From assembly GCF_022024115.1 (NCBI RefSeq), contig NZ_CP091792.1:3224001-3288000 (forward strand): a stretch of 64,000 bases of DNA, written 5' to 3'. The stretch comes from Prevotella communis (GTDB taxonomy: Bacteria > Bacteroidota > Bacteroidia > Bacteroidales > Bacteroidaceae). The notes below the pieces were generated by a model. That model was given only the letters and a program-made list of their open reading frames with translations, was not told where the DNA came from and ran no database searches. The translations under genes were made by a program, and so were the position numbers. How positions within the stretch are numbered: position 1 is the stretch's first letter; each line of letters begins with the position of its first letter. Of the stretch, positions 1 to 7,962 are shown one piece after another.

Positions 1-3000
1 GCACCAGATTGATCAGTACCTGTGCCTACGTTCTGGGCACCTACGCCACCAGTAGTAGATACAGTGTGGTAGTTGGCAGTGAGCGTACTGCTGTAATACT
101 GTCCGATAACAGAACCCACATAACTCGTACCTGTCACCTCTCCTGCATTGAAGCAATTCGCAATTTTGTCAAATTGCTTGTATCCACAAACACCGCCATA
201 TTTCTCACTCATTGTACCGTTGCCCGTTATGCTAGCTAAGTTGATACAGTCTAAGATGGAATACGAAGATGAGTAACCAACGATACCTCCATGGTACTGT
301 CCATTTACATTGTCGGCAGTCTTAATGGCTCCGCTAACACGACAATTAGACATCCCTGTGTAGGTTAAATATCCACATACGCCACCAACATATTTTTTTG
401 CAGTGATATCGCAATCAACGACGACTACATTTTTGATAGCGGTAGAATAGCAATAAGTAACAGATCCAAATAATCCCTGATACTCTCCATCGGGTTTGTT
501 GATATACAGACCACTGATGGTCTTGTTGTCACCATCGTAGTTGCCCTGGAAGCTGCAATTGCCATTACCGATGGCTGTGTGTTCCTTCGTCAGGGTGATG
601 TTTTCTTTCTGCTTGTAATAGCCGTTATAGCGGGCACCGCTGTTCACGATGCTGGCCAATGCCTGCAGGTCTTCCTCGTCAGCTATGAGGTAAGGATTGC
701 TCTCACTGTTGGCTTTTTCCGGATCTAAGAGCGGGAAGTCCACAATGTTGAAGGTCCTCGTCGTTGTGCCCTTATAGCCGTTGATACCTTTCAGTGTCAG
801 CGTTGCCGTACCAACAACGGTGTTGTCAGTGGCCTCTACGATGTAGTCAGTACCCTCTACAAGAGGTGTGCCGCCGTTGGTCACTGTCAGTTCTGGAGTG
901 ATAGCTACGCCCTTCCAACGCTGATCGGGGATGGTTGCAATCTCAACGGTGCTCATGTCCACACCGCTGTTGTTGCTAACGATGGCTGAGATAGTGACGT
1001 CCTGGTCGGTAATGCTCAGCTTGTGCTCACCGCCAACGGTTGTCAGATTGGTCAGCGTACCGCCCTCACAAGCATAGCTAACGAAAGATACATCAGTCAG
1101 ATCGGGTGTCAGCGTCAGCGTCCAGTCACCTTTCTTATAATATTTCTTTCCTGTCAGTACGCTCTCTACCACGCCTTCCTCAGCAGCGCTGATACTACCG
1201 ACATGGTCGCCTGCAGTAATTATATATCCACGCTCTGCGTGACCACTGTGGTTAGATTCATTGAGGGCCTTCACCGTGCAAGGAGATGCATAATAGCAGT
1301 TGGTATAGTTGTTAGAATTATTGAAATATCCAGCAATACCACCCCTGCTATTGCTACCCTCGACAGAACCCGTATTCAGACATAGACTGAAACGGTTGGC
1401 AGAATGATTCTCATAACCCACAATGCCACCATGATATTTGCCCTCGCCAGTAATATTGGCGGCATTCTCACAAGAAGTGACACTGACATCGGATGCATAA
1501 CCAATAATACCACCGTAATTCGGGCTGCCGGAAGTGGTGGAAATCGAACCTTGTGAAGTACAACCGGTGATGTCCACACAATAGCCATAGCCTACAATAC
1601 CGCCATGGTATTCGGCATCGGTGACGGAGCCGACGCTCTTACCGCTAGCGTGGCAGTTCTGGATGGTGGCACGATTGCTTGAGGAAGCGTTTGCATATCC
1701 CGCGATGGCACCGACAAAATTCTGACCTGTAATATCGTAAGCATCGACGATAACGTCCTTCACCAGAGCGTTTTGACCGAGCATTCCGAACAAACCCTGA
1801 TTTTTTTCAAATGGTTTCTTGATAGTCAGGTTGCTAATTTTCCTTTTGTTACCATCGAAGGTGCCACGGAAATATATATATCTATTGTCATAGTATCCAC
1901 CGATGGCGGTATGCGCTGCCGTCATGGTGATGTCGTCACTCAGTTTGAAGGTCATACCAACACACTCATGACCACTGTTGACATAGGCAGCCAGACGCTC
2001 CAGGTCGCTCTCGTCGTTAATGAGATAGACCTTGTCGTCGTCCTCACCTTCAGTAGCAAACACATAGCCATCGAGACTCTCACCTACCATCACGCGGAAT
2101 GAACGGGTGATAGAGCCGGTGTATCCAGCTTCATTGCCATTCTTAGCAGTGAAGGTGATGGTGTAGTTGCCAAGAGCTGCAGGAGCAGCAGGAGAAATAG
2201 CCACCTCGTAGTCAGTGTCCTTCGTCATCGTGGTTTTTCCCATTTTCAGCTTGTAGTTGACGCTGATGGCCTCGCCGTTATTGTAGGCATAGGTATCCTT
2301 CAGGTCGCTGAGGATAGCAGGCTGATAGACAGTATAGTCCTTGATGGTGCGCGTAAGATAGATGTCCTTAGCAGGAATGGCCGTCACCACCTGATGACAA
2401 CCATAGTCGTCCGAAATAAAAGAAACGGTGCCAATCTTATTGACATAATAGAGACTTGTGACATAGCTGTTCTGATAAGAGCCGTATGCACCTCTGGGGT
2501 TCATCAGACTGAGGTTAGCGTAGGTACCATTCTCCAGACAGTTGGTGGTGTAGGTGTAGGCATTGCCATAGCCGAACATCGCGCCTGCCATACGCTGCTC
2601 AGAGGTGCTGCTCTGAATCTTACCTGCAAAGACGCAGTTGGTAAAATAGGTGTAGTTGTTATTGTCAGAAATCTGAACGTTACCCACCAAGCCACCAGCA
2701 TAGTTGGCACCAATGGTGAGGGTGGCCGTCACCACACAGTCGGTGATGGTGTTTTTCTCGCTAGAGGAGCCGCTACCAGCCCAGCCTACCAGACCGCCGG
2801 TATACTGGCTGTCGGAAGTGATGAAGCCGGCTACCGTCAGGTTTTTGATGGTAGCATGCTTGATATAGTGGAACGGAGCCACTCCCTGTTCGTTGACGCC
2901 AGTGCCTGTTGCTGCGCTGACGATAGCGGCAGTCAGAGTATGGTTGTCACCGTCGAAGGTTCCCTTGAAAGGAGCGTCAAACAGCTGGTCGCCGCCGTCC

Positions 3001-4301
3001 TCGCGCAGACCGACCATCGTCGTAACGTTGTCGATATCTGCTGTGAGTTTCACGAACTCGCCCTCATAGTTGTAACCCTCGTTAACAATCTCGGCAAACT
3101 TATTCCAGTCAGCAGTGGTAGCAATGGTGTAAGGCTCAGCCTCGGTACCTGCACCACTCAGCTGAAGACCCACACGGAAACTGTGGGTCAGTGTGCCGCT
3201 GTAGCCGTTGGCATTACCTGTCACCATCATGGTGTAATTGCCAGAAGCCTGTACGGGGCTGGGCGAGAAAACTACACCATAGTTCTCGGCAGCAACAGTG
3301 TTGCCTTCCGCATCCTTAACGATAGGTGTCACTGCAATCTCTGAGCCGGTGTAAGGATAGAAATTAGGACATTCAATGCTGCCTGTAGTGAGGTTCCTGA
3401 TGTCAATGATGGGCACAACCTTGTTGCCACTGATTTCCCAGTTACTTCCAAGAGCAGCCTGCAATTGGGTATTGGTCATATCGCCAACGGCTGTACCCTG
3501 AACAGTACCGTAGGCTTTTACATAATAGCTGTTATTAACTATAATATTGAATCTCGCATTATTATTACTACCACGCATAAAGGTAGCGCCATTCTGGGTG
3601 TCGGTGTTGATGGTTCCTGCCATCAAACAGTTGTTGATGTTGGTAGTATAATTACCTGTCCAACCCACAAAACCTCCATTGGCATAGGTATCAGCACCAG
3701 AGATAGTACCATCGAAAAGACAATTGTTAAGGGTAAGTGTGCCACCATTGACAACACCTACGAATCCACCGTGAGTACCATCACCAGCGATTTCGCTAGT
3801 AATGGTGACGCTGCTCCAGCAGTTGCTAATAGTGGTAGTACCTTTGCTTTCACCAACAAGACCGGTGCGGTACTTGTCATCGGAAGTATTAGAACCTGCA
3901 ACGACCGTTCCTGTAGTGTGGAGGCGCTTAATGGTTGCACCATCGACATAACGGAATGGAGCACAGAACTCGCCAGAAGAAGATAAGTTGTCGAGTGTCA
4001 TCGTATGGCCACAGCCATCGAAGGTACCCATAAACTTGTAAGAGCTGGTTCCCGCCATCGAAGAGATGGTGATGTCGGCACCCAGTTTGTAGCACTTACT
4101 GCCATAAGTGCCATTACTGTTGTTAATCCAGCCAACGAAGGTTGTCCAGTCGTCGGCATCAGCAATCACATAGGGGTCGCTGCTAGTTCCACTACCAGCA
4201 GGCGTACCTCCTGTTGCCCACGTCCCCACGGACGCGAGCAATGCGAGCAGGAATGTCATCACTACTCGCATTGAAGCTTTTGTTTGTAAATAATTAAACA
4301 T
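1..4301 (-). CDS. Giant secreted GLUG-repeat/Ig-like surface protein, C-terminus beyond the window
   Basis: An open frame runs without a stop from ATG at 4301 to the left edge, so at least 1433 residues are encoded and the C-terminus is missing. The start gives a signal peptide with a hydrophobic core around FLLALLASVGTWA; an in-frame ATG at 4271 is the alternative start. At least four modules follow. Each opens with a line like DPYVIADADDW, AEPYTIATTADW or NPYLIADEEDL (about 4200, 3150, 2040 and 720), continues with GLUG-type repeats (GGFVGW, GGLVGW, GGIVGY), and closes with an Ig-like strand pattern ending GTLTHSFRV or GSITRSFRV. This is the build of a beta-helical cell-surface adhesin or substrate-binding protein. 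The function is inferred from architecture only. It is divergent from the membrane AraC regulator at 4520, its likely controller. Confidence 0.85.
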   Translation of the reverse strand, partial: MFNYLQTKASMRVVMTFLLALLASVGTWATGGTPAGSGTSSDPYVIADADDWTTFVGWINNSNGTYGSKCYKLGADITISSMAGTSSYKFMGTFDGCGHTMTLDNLSSSGEFCAPFRYVDGATIKRLHTTGTVVAGSNTSDDKYRTGLVGESKGTTTISNCWSSVTITSEIAGDGTHGGFVGVVNGGTLTLNNCLFDGTISGADTYANGGFVGWTGNYTTNINNCLMAGTINTDTQNGATFMRGSNNNARFNIIVNNSYYVKAYGTVQGTAVGDMTNTQLQAALGSNWEISGNKVVPIIDIRNLTTGSIECPNFYPYTGSEIAVTPIVKDAEGNTVAAENYGVVFSPSPVQASGNYTMMVTGNANGYSGTLTHSFRVGLQLSGAGTEAEPYTIATTADWNKFAEIVNEGYNYEGEFVKLTADIDNVTTMVGLREDGGDQLFDAPFKGTFDGDNHTLTAAIVSAATGTGVNEQGVAPFHYIKHATIKNLTVAGFITSDSQYTGGLVGWAGSGSSSEKNTITDCVVTATLTIGANYAGGLVGNVQISDNNNYTYFTNCVFAGKIQSSTSEQRMAGAMFGYGNAYTYTTNCLENGTYANLSLMNPRGAYGSYQNSYVTSLYYVNKIGTVSFISDDYGCHQVVTAIPAKDIYLTRTIKDYTVYQPAILSDLKDTYAYNNGEAISVNYKLKMGKTTMTKDTDYEVAISPAAPAALGNYTITFTAKNGNEAGYTGSITRSFRVMVGESLDGYVFATEGEDDDKVYLINDESDLERLAAYVNSGHECVGMTFKLSDDITMTAAHTAIGGYYDNRYIYFRGTFDGNKRKISNLTIKKPFEKNQGLFGMLGQNALVKDVIVDAYDITGQNFVGAIAGYANASSSNRATIQNCHASGKSVGSVTDAEYHGGIVGYGYCVDITGCTSQGSISTTSGSPNYGGIIGYASDVSVTSCENAANITGEGKYHGGIVGYENHSANRFSLCLNTGSVEGSNSRGGIAGYFNNSNNYTNCYYASPCTVKALNESNHSGHAERGYIITAGDHVGSISAAEEGVVESVLTGKKYYKKGDWTLTLTPDLTDVSFVSYACEGGTLTNLTTVGGEHKLSITDQDVTISAIVSNNSGVDMSTVEIATIPDQRWKGVAITPELTVTNGGTPLVEGTDYIVEATDNTVVGTATLTLKGINGYKGTTTRTFNIVDFPLLDPEKANSESNPYLIADEEDLQALASIVNSGARYNGYYKQKENITLTKEHTAIGNGNCSFQGNYDGDNKTISGLYINKPDGEYQGLFGSVTYCYSTAIKNVVVVDCDITAKKYVGGVCGYLTYTGMSNCRVSGAIKTADNVNGQYHGGIVGYSSSYSILDCINLASITGNGTMSEKYGGVCGYKQFDKIANCFNAGEVTGTSYVGSVIGQYYSSTLTANYHTVSTTGGVGAQNVGTGTDQSG

Positions 4302-4386
4302 CTGAATATATATATTTAAAAAATTAAGGTCGTGGTCGTAGCTCTACCAAAAAGGGTTAAGGTTTATGGTTGCTCATTCACGGGTG

Positions 4387-4394
4387 CAAAAGTA
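4387..4394 (-). promoter_or_regulatory. -7 promoter box of the GLUG protein gene
   Basis: Read on the minus strand this is TACTTTTG, matching the Bacteroidetes -7 consensus TAnnTTTG. It lies about 85 bases upstream of the start codon. A perfect inverted repeat GTATC-AAAT-GATAC (4417-4430) sits just upstream, where a regulator could bind. The leader after the box contains GTTTATGGTTG on the plus strand (4362-4372), which recurs in the leader of the membrane protein gene at 6616. Confidence 0.65.
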
Positions 4395-4502
4395 CGATGA
4401 ATTGGGGAAAAAAAAGGTATCAAATGATACAAATACCTATCAAATTGTACACTGTACCGAAAAATTTGGTGTTAAATTTTCGTGAAAGTGTTTGATTTTC
4501 CG

Positions 4503-4510
4503 TAATTTTG
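4503..4510 (+). promoter_or_regulatory. -7 promoter box of the first membrane AraC regulator
   Basis: TAATTTTG matches TAnnTTTG. The usual start of transcription about 5-8 bases further on would leave only a few untranslated bases before ATG at 4520, so the mRNA is nearly leaderless. The block TTTTCCGTAATTTTGCACTC is almost identical to the promoter of the second regulator at 6779. No good TTTG stands at the -33 distance, which suggests a need for an activator. Confidence 0.65.
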
Positions 4511-4519
4511 CACTCTGAT

Positions 4520-5605
4520 ATGATGTGTACAGATAATTTCTACTGGTATGGCGTGTCGGCAACGGCCTATTTGGTGACTTGCTGGGTGTTTGCTGGTGTG
4601 AGATGGTTTCACACTTGCAGGGCACCAAAGGAGCGTCATAGTTATATTTGGCCAGACAGGAAGATGCAAGTTTTTTTCTATCTGCTGGGCACCTGTTTGC
4701 TACCCTATGTGCTGAATCCCGGGAGCGAGTCGGCATGGATGCTGTGGAAGTCGTACTTCCCCTGTACCTATTATTTCTATTGCGGCGCACTGCTGTTTTG
4801 TTTCTTCGGTTCGGTGAAGCAATGGAATGAATGGAAGAAGGTCAGCACGCTTGCCGGTGCTATCACCATGGTGGCCATGGTGCCGCTGGTACTGGATGCA
4901 TGGATTCCGGGGGGTATGCTGAAAGGAAGCTGTGCTAAGATATGGGGCAGTGTCATCGTGGCGGTGAGCATCCTGATGATGGGATATGCCGTCATGGCCA
5001 TGGTCCAGATATGGAAATGGATGAAGGAGACGCGCGACCAGAACTACTCTAACCCTGAGGACTTCCCTGCAGACTATGCCCATCGTGTGTGGCTGGCCCC
5101 GGTACTGTTCACACCATGGCTCTGGGTGAGCTTTATCACAGACTCGCCCGATGTGATGATTGTGGCGAACCTGGTGCTGGCAGTCCTGAATATCATCCTG
5201 CTGATTAATGTGATGCCTGCATGGCGACGTGTAGTGATCCTGTCGCTCTCAGAGGAGGACGAGGAGCATGATGAGGAGCACGACGAGCTGGTAGAGGAGC
5301 GTACGAGGAAGATAGCCGAGGAGATAGTGCAGTTCGTGGAGAAGGACAAGGGCTATATGGATGCGCACCTGAAGCTGGAGCATGTGGTGGAGCATTGCAG
5401 CTACGGCCGTTCGTATGTTTCCGGGGTGCTGTCGGATCGTTTCGGTGGCTTCTCGGACTATGTGAACACGCTGCGCCTGAAGCAGTATGACGCGTATATG
5501 AAGGAGAACCCGCTGGCCACGACGGAGGCGGCAGCGGAAGCCAGTGGCTTCACGTCGTACCTGGCCTACCACAGGGCTAAGGAGAGACTGGAGAAAAAGA
5601 AATAA
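4520..5605 (+). CDS. Membrane-anchored AraC-type regulator, first copy
   Basis: The protein has about 361 residues. The N-terminal 230 residues hold six or seven hydrophobic helices. An acidic linker rich in E and D follows (around EEDEEHDEEHDE), then a C-terminal AraC-like helix-turn-helix region (SYVSGVLSDRFGGFSDYVNTLR). This matches Bacteroidetes regulators that sense a signal in the membrane and bind DNA on the cytoplasmic side. An upstream TTG start at 4508 falls inside the -7 box and is rejected; ATG at 4520 or 4523 is used. The C-terminus ends at AYHRAKERLEKKK and lacks the final GxxPxxF segment present in the second copy, so its second HTH helix pair may be abbreviated. It is divergent from the GLUG protein gene, its probable target. 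Confidence 0.8.
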   Translation: MMCTDNFYWYGVSATAYLVTCWVFAGVRWFHTCRAPKERHSYIWPDRKMQVFFYLLGTCLLPYVLNPGSESAWMLWKSYFPCTYYFYCGALLFCFFGSVKQWNEWKKVSTLAGAITMVAMVPLVLDAWIPGGMLKGSCAKIWGSVIVAVSILMMGYAVMAMVQIWKWMKETRDQNYSNPEDFPADYAHRVWLAPVLFTPWLWVSFITDSPDVMIVANLVLAVLNIILLINVMPAWRRVVILSLSEEDEEHDEEHDELVEERTRKIAEEIVQFVEKDKGYMDAHLKLEHVVEHCSYGRSYVSGVLSDRFGGFSDYVNTLRLKQYDAYMKENPLATTEAAAEASGFTSYLAYHRAKERLEKKK

Positions 5606-5606
5606 A

Positions 5607-5639
5607 AAACTCCGCAGATCGTCTTGGTCTGCGGAGTTT
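5607..5639. terminator. Bidirectional hairpin terminator
   Basis: A perfect 12-base stem AAACTCCGCAGA (5607-5618) pairs with TCTGCGGAGTTT (5628-5639), followed by CTTTTTTCTT on the plus strand. On the minus strand the hairpin is followed by the complement of an A-run. It sits 2 bases after the stop of the first regulator and downstream of the small secreted peptide on the other strand, so it can serve both. Confidence 0.85.
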
Positions 5640-5714
5640 CTTTTTTCTTAGGATTCTATTTGGTCTACGGACTTAAAGGACCTTTTGGACTATAAAGCCC
5701 TTTGCGTTATCGGG

Positions 5715-5834
5715 TCATCTTCTGTACGAAGGTCTGACCGTTCTGGAAGAGGCGTGTGCCTGAATGCCACACAAAAGCAGTGGCAGACAGGCAAGCAACA
5801 CACGGAAGGTAAAGAATCTGTTTTGTTTCATCAT
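5715..5834 (-). CDS. 39-residue secreted or signal-peptide-only protein
   Basis: ATG at 5834 opens a 39-codon frame. It starts with a basic stretch (MMKQNRFF), then a clear hydrophobic core (LLACLPLLLCGIQAHA) and a short basic tail (SSRTVRPSYRR). The composition is that of a Sec signal peptide plus about a dozen mature residues. It begins 20 bases after the stop of the 7TM protein gene on the same strand, so both are probably co-transcribed. It could be a true small secreted peptide, or the remnant of a longer secreted gene that lost its body. In the latter case the terminator at 5607 marks the old 3' end. I do not recognise a family. Confidence 0.5.
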   Translation of the reverse strand: MMKQNRFFTFRVLLACLPLLLCGIQAHASSRTVRPSYRR

Positions 5835-5854
5835 TATTATTGTTTATTCTTTAT

Positions 5855-6616
5855 TCATAGCTTCTCGGCATCTTCTGTGGCATAGGTGGCCGCATCGATC
5901 ACATTGCCATACTCCGACAGGGAGTAGAATATATAGCAATAGACCGCGATGCCCATGCAGAGCAACACGGTATAGGGGGTTATTTGGTGAGGGAATACGG
6001 CGGTGACCACTATCCCGCCAAGCCCAAAAAGTACGATGAGATGGCAGGATATCACAAACGAGTGGTGACCGCTGAGTACGGTACGCTTGGCTTCGGGTGT
6101 CCACCATTTTGGCGCCATTTCATCGGCTGGCATGCTTATCAGGTTGCGCCGTACAAGGAAATAGGTGCGGTAGAAAATGAAAGCAATATAACTGGCATGA
6201 GCGAAGAAAATGATAAAGGAAAAGTGGATAACGAAAAGTGAATAATTTGCTACCGCTGTCCAATAGGATGCGAGACCGACCAGGAGGATGGTGAGGTCGC
6301 GAAGGACGACTTTCTTCTTGAGATAGTCGGGACGCATCAGTGAGGTGTGGCTCCATCCGAAGAGGACACCGCCGATATGGAAATAACTGACTGAAAGGGC
6401 AGAGGCAGCTGCCGGCCATGAGGTGCGCCACTCGAAATAGGCATGCATGGCAAAACCGATGGCAAAGATGACGTAGCAAAGGGCTACCAGCATACGCGCA
6501 CGACAGTAAACACCATAATTGCGGTACCAGATATTATTATACAGCAGCACGAAGGCTATCAGGAAATTGATGCCGGCTGCCATCAGAAGAACAATATGGT
6601 ATAACTCGTGTGCCAT
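5855..6616 (-). CDS. 7TM integral membrane protein resembling the sensor half of the AraC regulators
   Basis: The protein has 253 residues and is almost entirely hydrophobic helices (six or seven segments), ending in a short polar tail (YATEDAEKL). Its layout resembles the membrane half of the two flanking regulators, but no helix-turn-helix follows. It could be a stand-alone sensor or partner of the regulator transcribed divergently at 6796, or that regulator's target. Its start is ATG at 6616, with a promoter at 6653-6660. The downstream neighbour is a 39-residue secreted peptide. No enzymatic motif is visible, so the function is unknown. Confidence 0.75.
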   Translation of the reverse strand: MAHELYHIVLLMAAGINFLIAFVLLYNNIWYRNYGVYCRARMLVALCYVIFAIGFAMHAYFEWRTSWPAAASALSVSYFHIGGVLFGWSHTSLMRPDYLKKKVVLRDLTILLVGLASYWTAVANYSLFVIHFSFIIFFAHASYIAFIFYRTYFLVRRNLISMPADEMAPKWWTPEAKRTVLSGHHSFVISCHLIVLFGLGGIVVTAVFPHQITPYTVLLCMGIAVYCYIFYSLSEYGNVIDAATYATEDAEKL

Positions 6617-6652
6617 TAAAGTTTATGGTTGACTAATTCCATTTTTCGGCTG

Positions 6653-6660
6653 CAAAAGTA
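6653..6660 (-). promoter_or_regulatory. -7 promoter box of the 7TM protein gene
   Basis: On the minus strand this reads TACTTTTG (TAnnTTTG), about 37 bases from the ATG. Upstream of it lie the GGTGTTaaAATTCC repeats at 6680-6750. Confidence 0.6.
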
Positions 6661-6679
6661 ATGTTTTTATATAAAAGAA

Positions 6680-6750
6680 GGTGTTAAAAATTCCACAATG
6701 GTGTTAGAAATTCCACAATAAGGTGTTTAAATTCCGCGAATTTTAACACC
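6680..6750. repeat. Operator-like direct and inverted GGTGTT-AATTCC repeats
   Basis: Two abutting 20-base units (6680-6699 and 6700-6719) differ at one base: GGTGTTAAAAATTCCACAAT and GGTGTTAGAAATTCCACAAT. A third, degenerate unit starts at 6722, and an inverted one ends at 6750. The last two form a 13-base inverted repeat around CGC (6722-6734 with 6738-6750, one mismatch). They lie between two divergent promoters. A related GGTGTTAAATTTTC occurs at 4468-4481, before the first regulator. This layout is typical of binding sites for a dimeric regulator, probably the AraC proteins themselves. Confidence 0.7.
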
Positions 6751-6778
6751 TAAATCGTCGTTTTTCCGCATTTTTTCG

Positions 6779-6786
6779 TAATTTTG
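6779..6786 (+). promoter_or_regulatory. -7 promoter box of the second membrane AraC regulator
   Basis: TAATTTTG matches the Bacteroidetes -7 box. Transcription is expected to start at about 6791-6794, so ATG at 6796 would be at or next to the 5' end of the mRNA, as in the first regulator. Confidence 0.65.
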
Positions 6787-6795
6787 CACTCCGAA

Positions 6796-7875
6796 ATGGA
6801 ATTGATGCAATTTTCTGCCGTCGTATTGCTGACGCTACTTGCGCTGAAGCTGCTGCTCCTGCCAAAGAAGGTGGGAGTGAATCCTGTGGTGGGAAATGCA
6901 CGCTGGCTGATGACTGCCGGTATCGTTTTACTGGATATTCAGTTCCTGTTGCAATATACATTAGGATTGCGCGCCATGGGTGTGACCCAGGCAGTGATGG
7001 TCAACCTGTTATTGTTCATCCCCTGCAGTTGGAATATCTCACTGTCAATACTCTTCCTGCAGCGCAGAGGTCATGTCAGCACACTGGATAGATGGCTGGG
7101 AGGCATCGTATGGCTCATCGCACTGCTGCTGATAGGCACTGCCGCCTATATTGACGGACAGCCGCTATTCAGCGACACACCGGAACTGCACTGGGCGGAG
7201 GTAGCGTCATCCGTGCTATACCTGTTGCTACAGGGCCATTACAGTTGGCGACACCTGAAGAACCTGCGCTCTATGCGCAATACCTTGCAGAACTACTACG
7301 ACCGCGATATGGACGGCATGCTGCTATGGATGCAGCTCAGCATCCTGGTGCTGATGGTACTGGCCTTGATGGTGCCACTGCTCATCTTTGTGGAGAGTAA
7401 AGGACTGGCCATATTCGGCATCCTGTTCTTTGCGGGAATATTCTACCTGGTAGACAGTTTCTCGAACTATGTGGTCAGTTCGGCTCCTAAACGAATGCTG
7501 GAGGCTGAGGAGAGTGAAGATGAAAAGGAGGAGGACACCGACCAAGCCGACTTCAGTGCCCAACTAATCACGAAATGGATTAATAATGGCGGATACCTGC
7601 AGATAGGAATGAAGTTGCCTACTACCGCCGAAGCCATCGGTATACCGCAATACCAGCTCTCTGCATGGGTCAAACAGCAGGGACTCACCTATGCCGGTTG
7701 GATAACCAGCCTGCGCATCGAAGAGGCCAAGCGTATGCTATGCGAGCATCCTGACTGGAACAATGAGACGGTGGCACAGCATTGCGGATTCAGTGACCGC
7801 AGCTATTTCCAGACGGTGTTTAAAAAGGAGACTGGCATGACACCTTCTGATTTCCAGGAAATGAAGAATCAATAA
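6796..7875 (+). CDS. Membrane-anchored AraC-type regulator, second copy
   Basis: The protein has 359 residues. Six or seven hydrophobic helices fill roughly residues 1-225, followed by an acidic linker (EAEESEDEKEEDTD). A complete AraC/XylS-type double helix-turn-helix occupies the last 100 residues, including ITSLRIEEAKRML, ETVAQHCGFSDRSYFQTVFK and the closing GMTPSDF. It is paralogous to the protein at 4520 with the same length and plan. A TTG start at 6784 would fall inside the -7 box and is rejected. It is transcribed divergently from the 7TM protein gene, with the repeat cluster at 6680-6750 between them, so control of that operon and of itself is likely. Confidence 0.85.
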   Translation: MELMQFSAVVLLTLLALKLLLLPKKVGVNPVVGNARWLMTAGIVLLDIQFLLQYTLGLRAMGVTQAVMVNLLLFIPCSWNISLSILFLQRRGHVSTLDRWLGGIVWLIALLLIGTAAYIDGQPLFSDTPELHWAEVASSVLYLLLQGHYSWRHLKNLRSMRNTLQNYYDRDMDGMLLWMQLSILVLMVLALMVPLLIFVESKGLAIFGILFFAGIFYLVDSFSNYVVSSAPKRMLEAEESEDEKEEDTDQADFSAQLITKWINNGGYLQIGMKLPTTAEAIGIPQYQLSAWVKQQGLTYAGWITSLRIEEAKRMLCEHPDWNNETVAQHCGFSDRSYFQTVFKKETGMTPSDFQEMKNQ

Positions 7876-7901
7876 AAACGAACTACATACCATATACAAG
7901 A

Positions 7902-7934
7902 AAAGGCTCCCAAGACGAATCTTCGGGAGCCTTT
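7902..7934. terminator. Bidirectional hairpin terminator between the AraC gene and typA
   Basis: AAAGGCTCCC (7902-7911) pairs with GGGAGCCTTT (7925-7934). The hairpin lies between the convergent stops at 7875 and 7963 and has A/T tracts on both sides. Confidence 0.85.
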
Positions 7935-7962
7935 ATCATTTATATACGAAAAACAATGTGTA

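Noticed and set aside
1023..4274. Plus-strand frames opposite the GLUG protein, up to 316 residues
   Set aside because: They are shadows of the continuous minus-strand frame; no start signals, and composition unlike real proteins.
4508..4519. TTG start extending the first AraC regulator
   Set aside because: The TTG is part of the -7 box TAATTTTG and would lie upstream of the transcription start.
6784..6795. TTG start extending the second AraC regulator
   Set aside because: Same situation: the TTG belongs to the -7 box.
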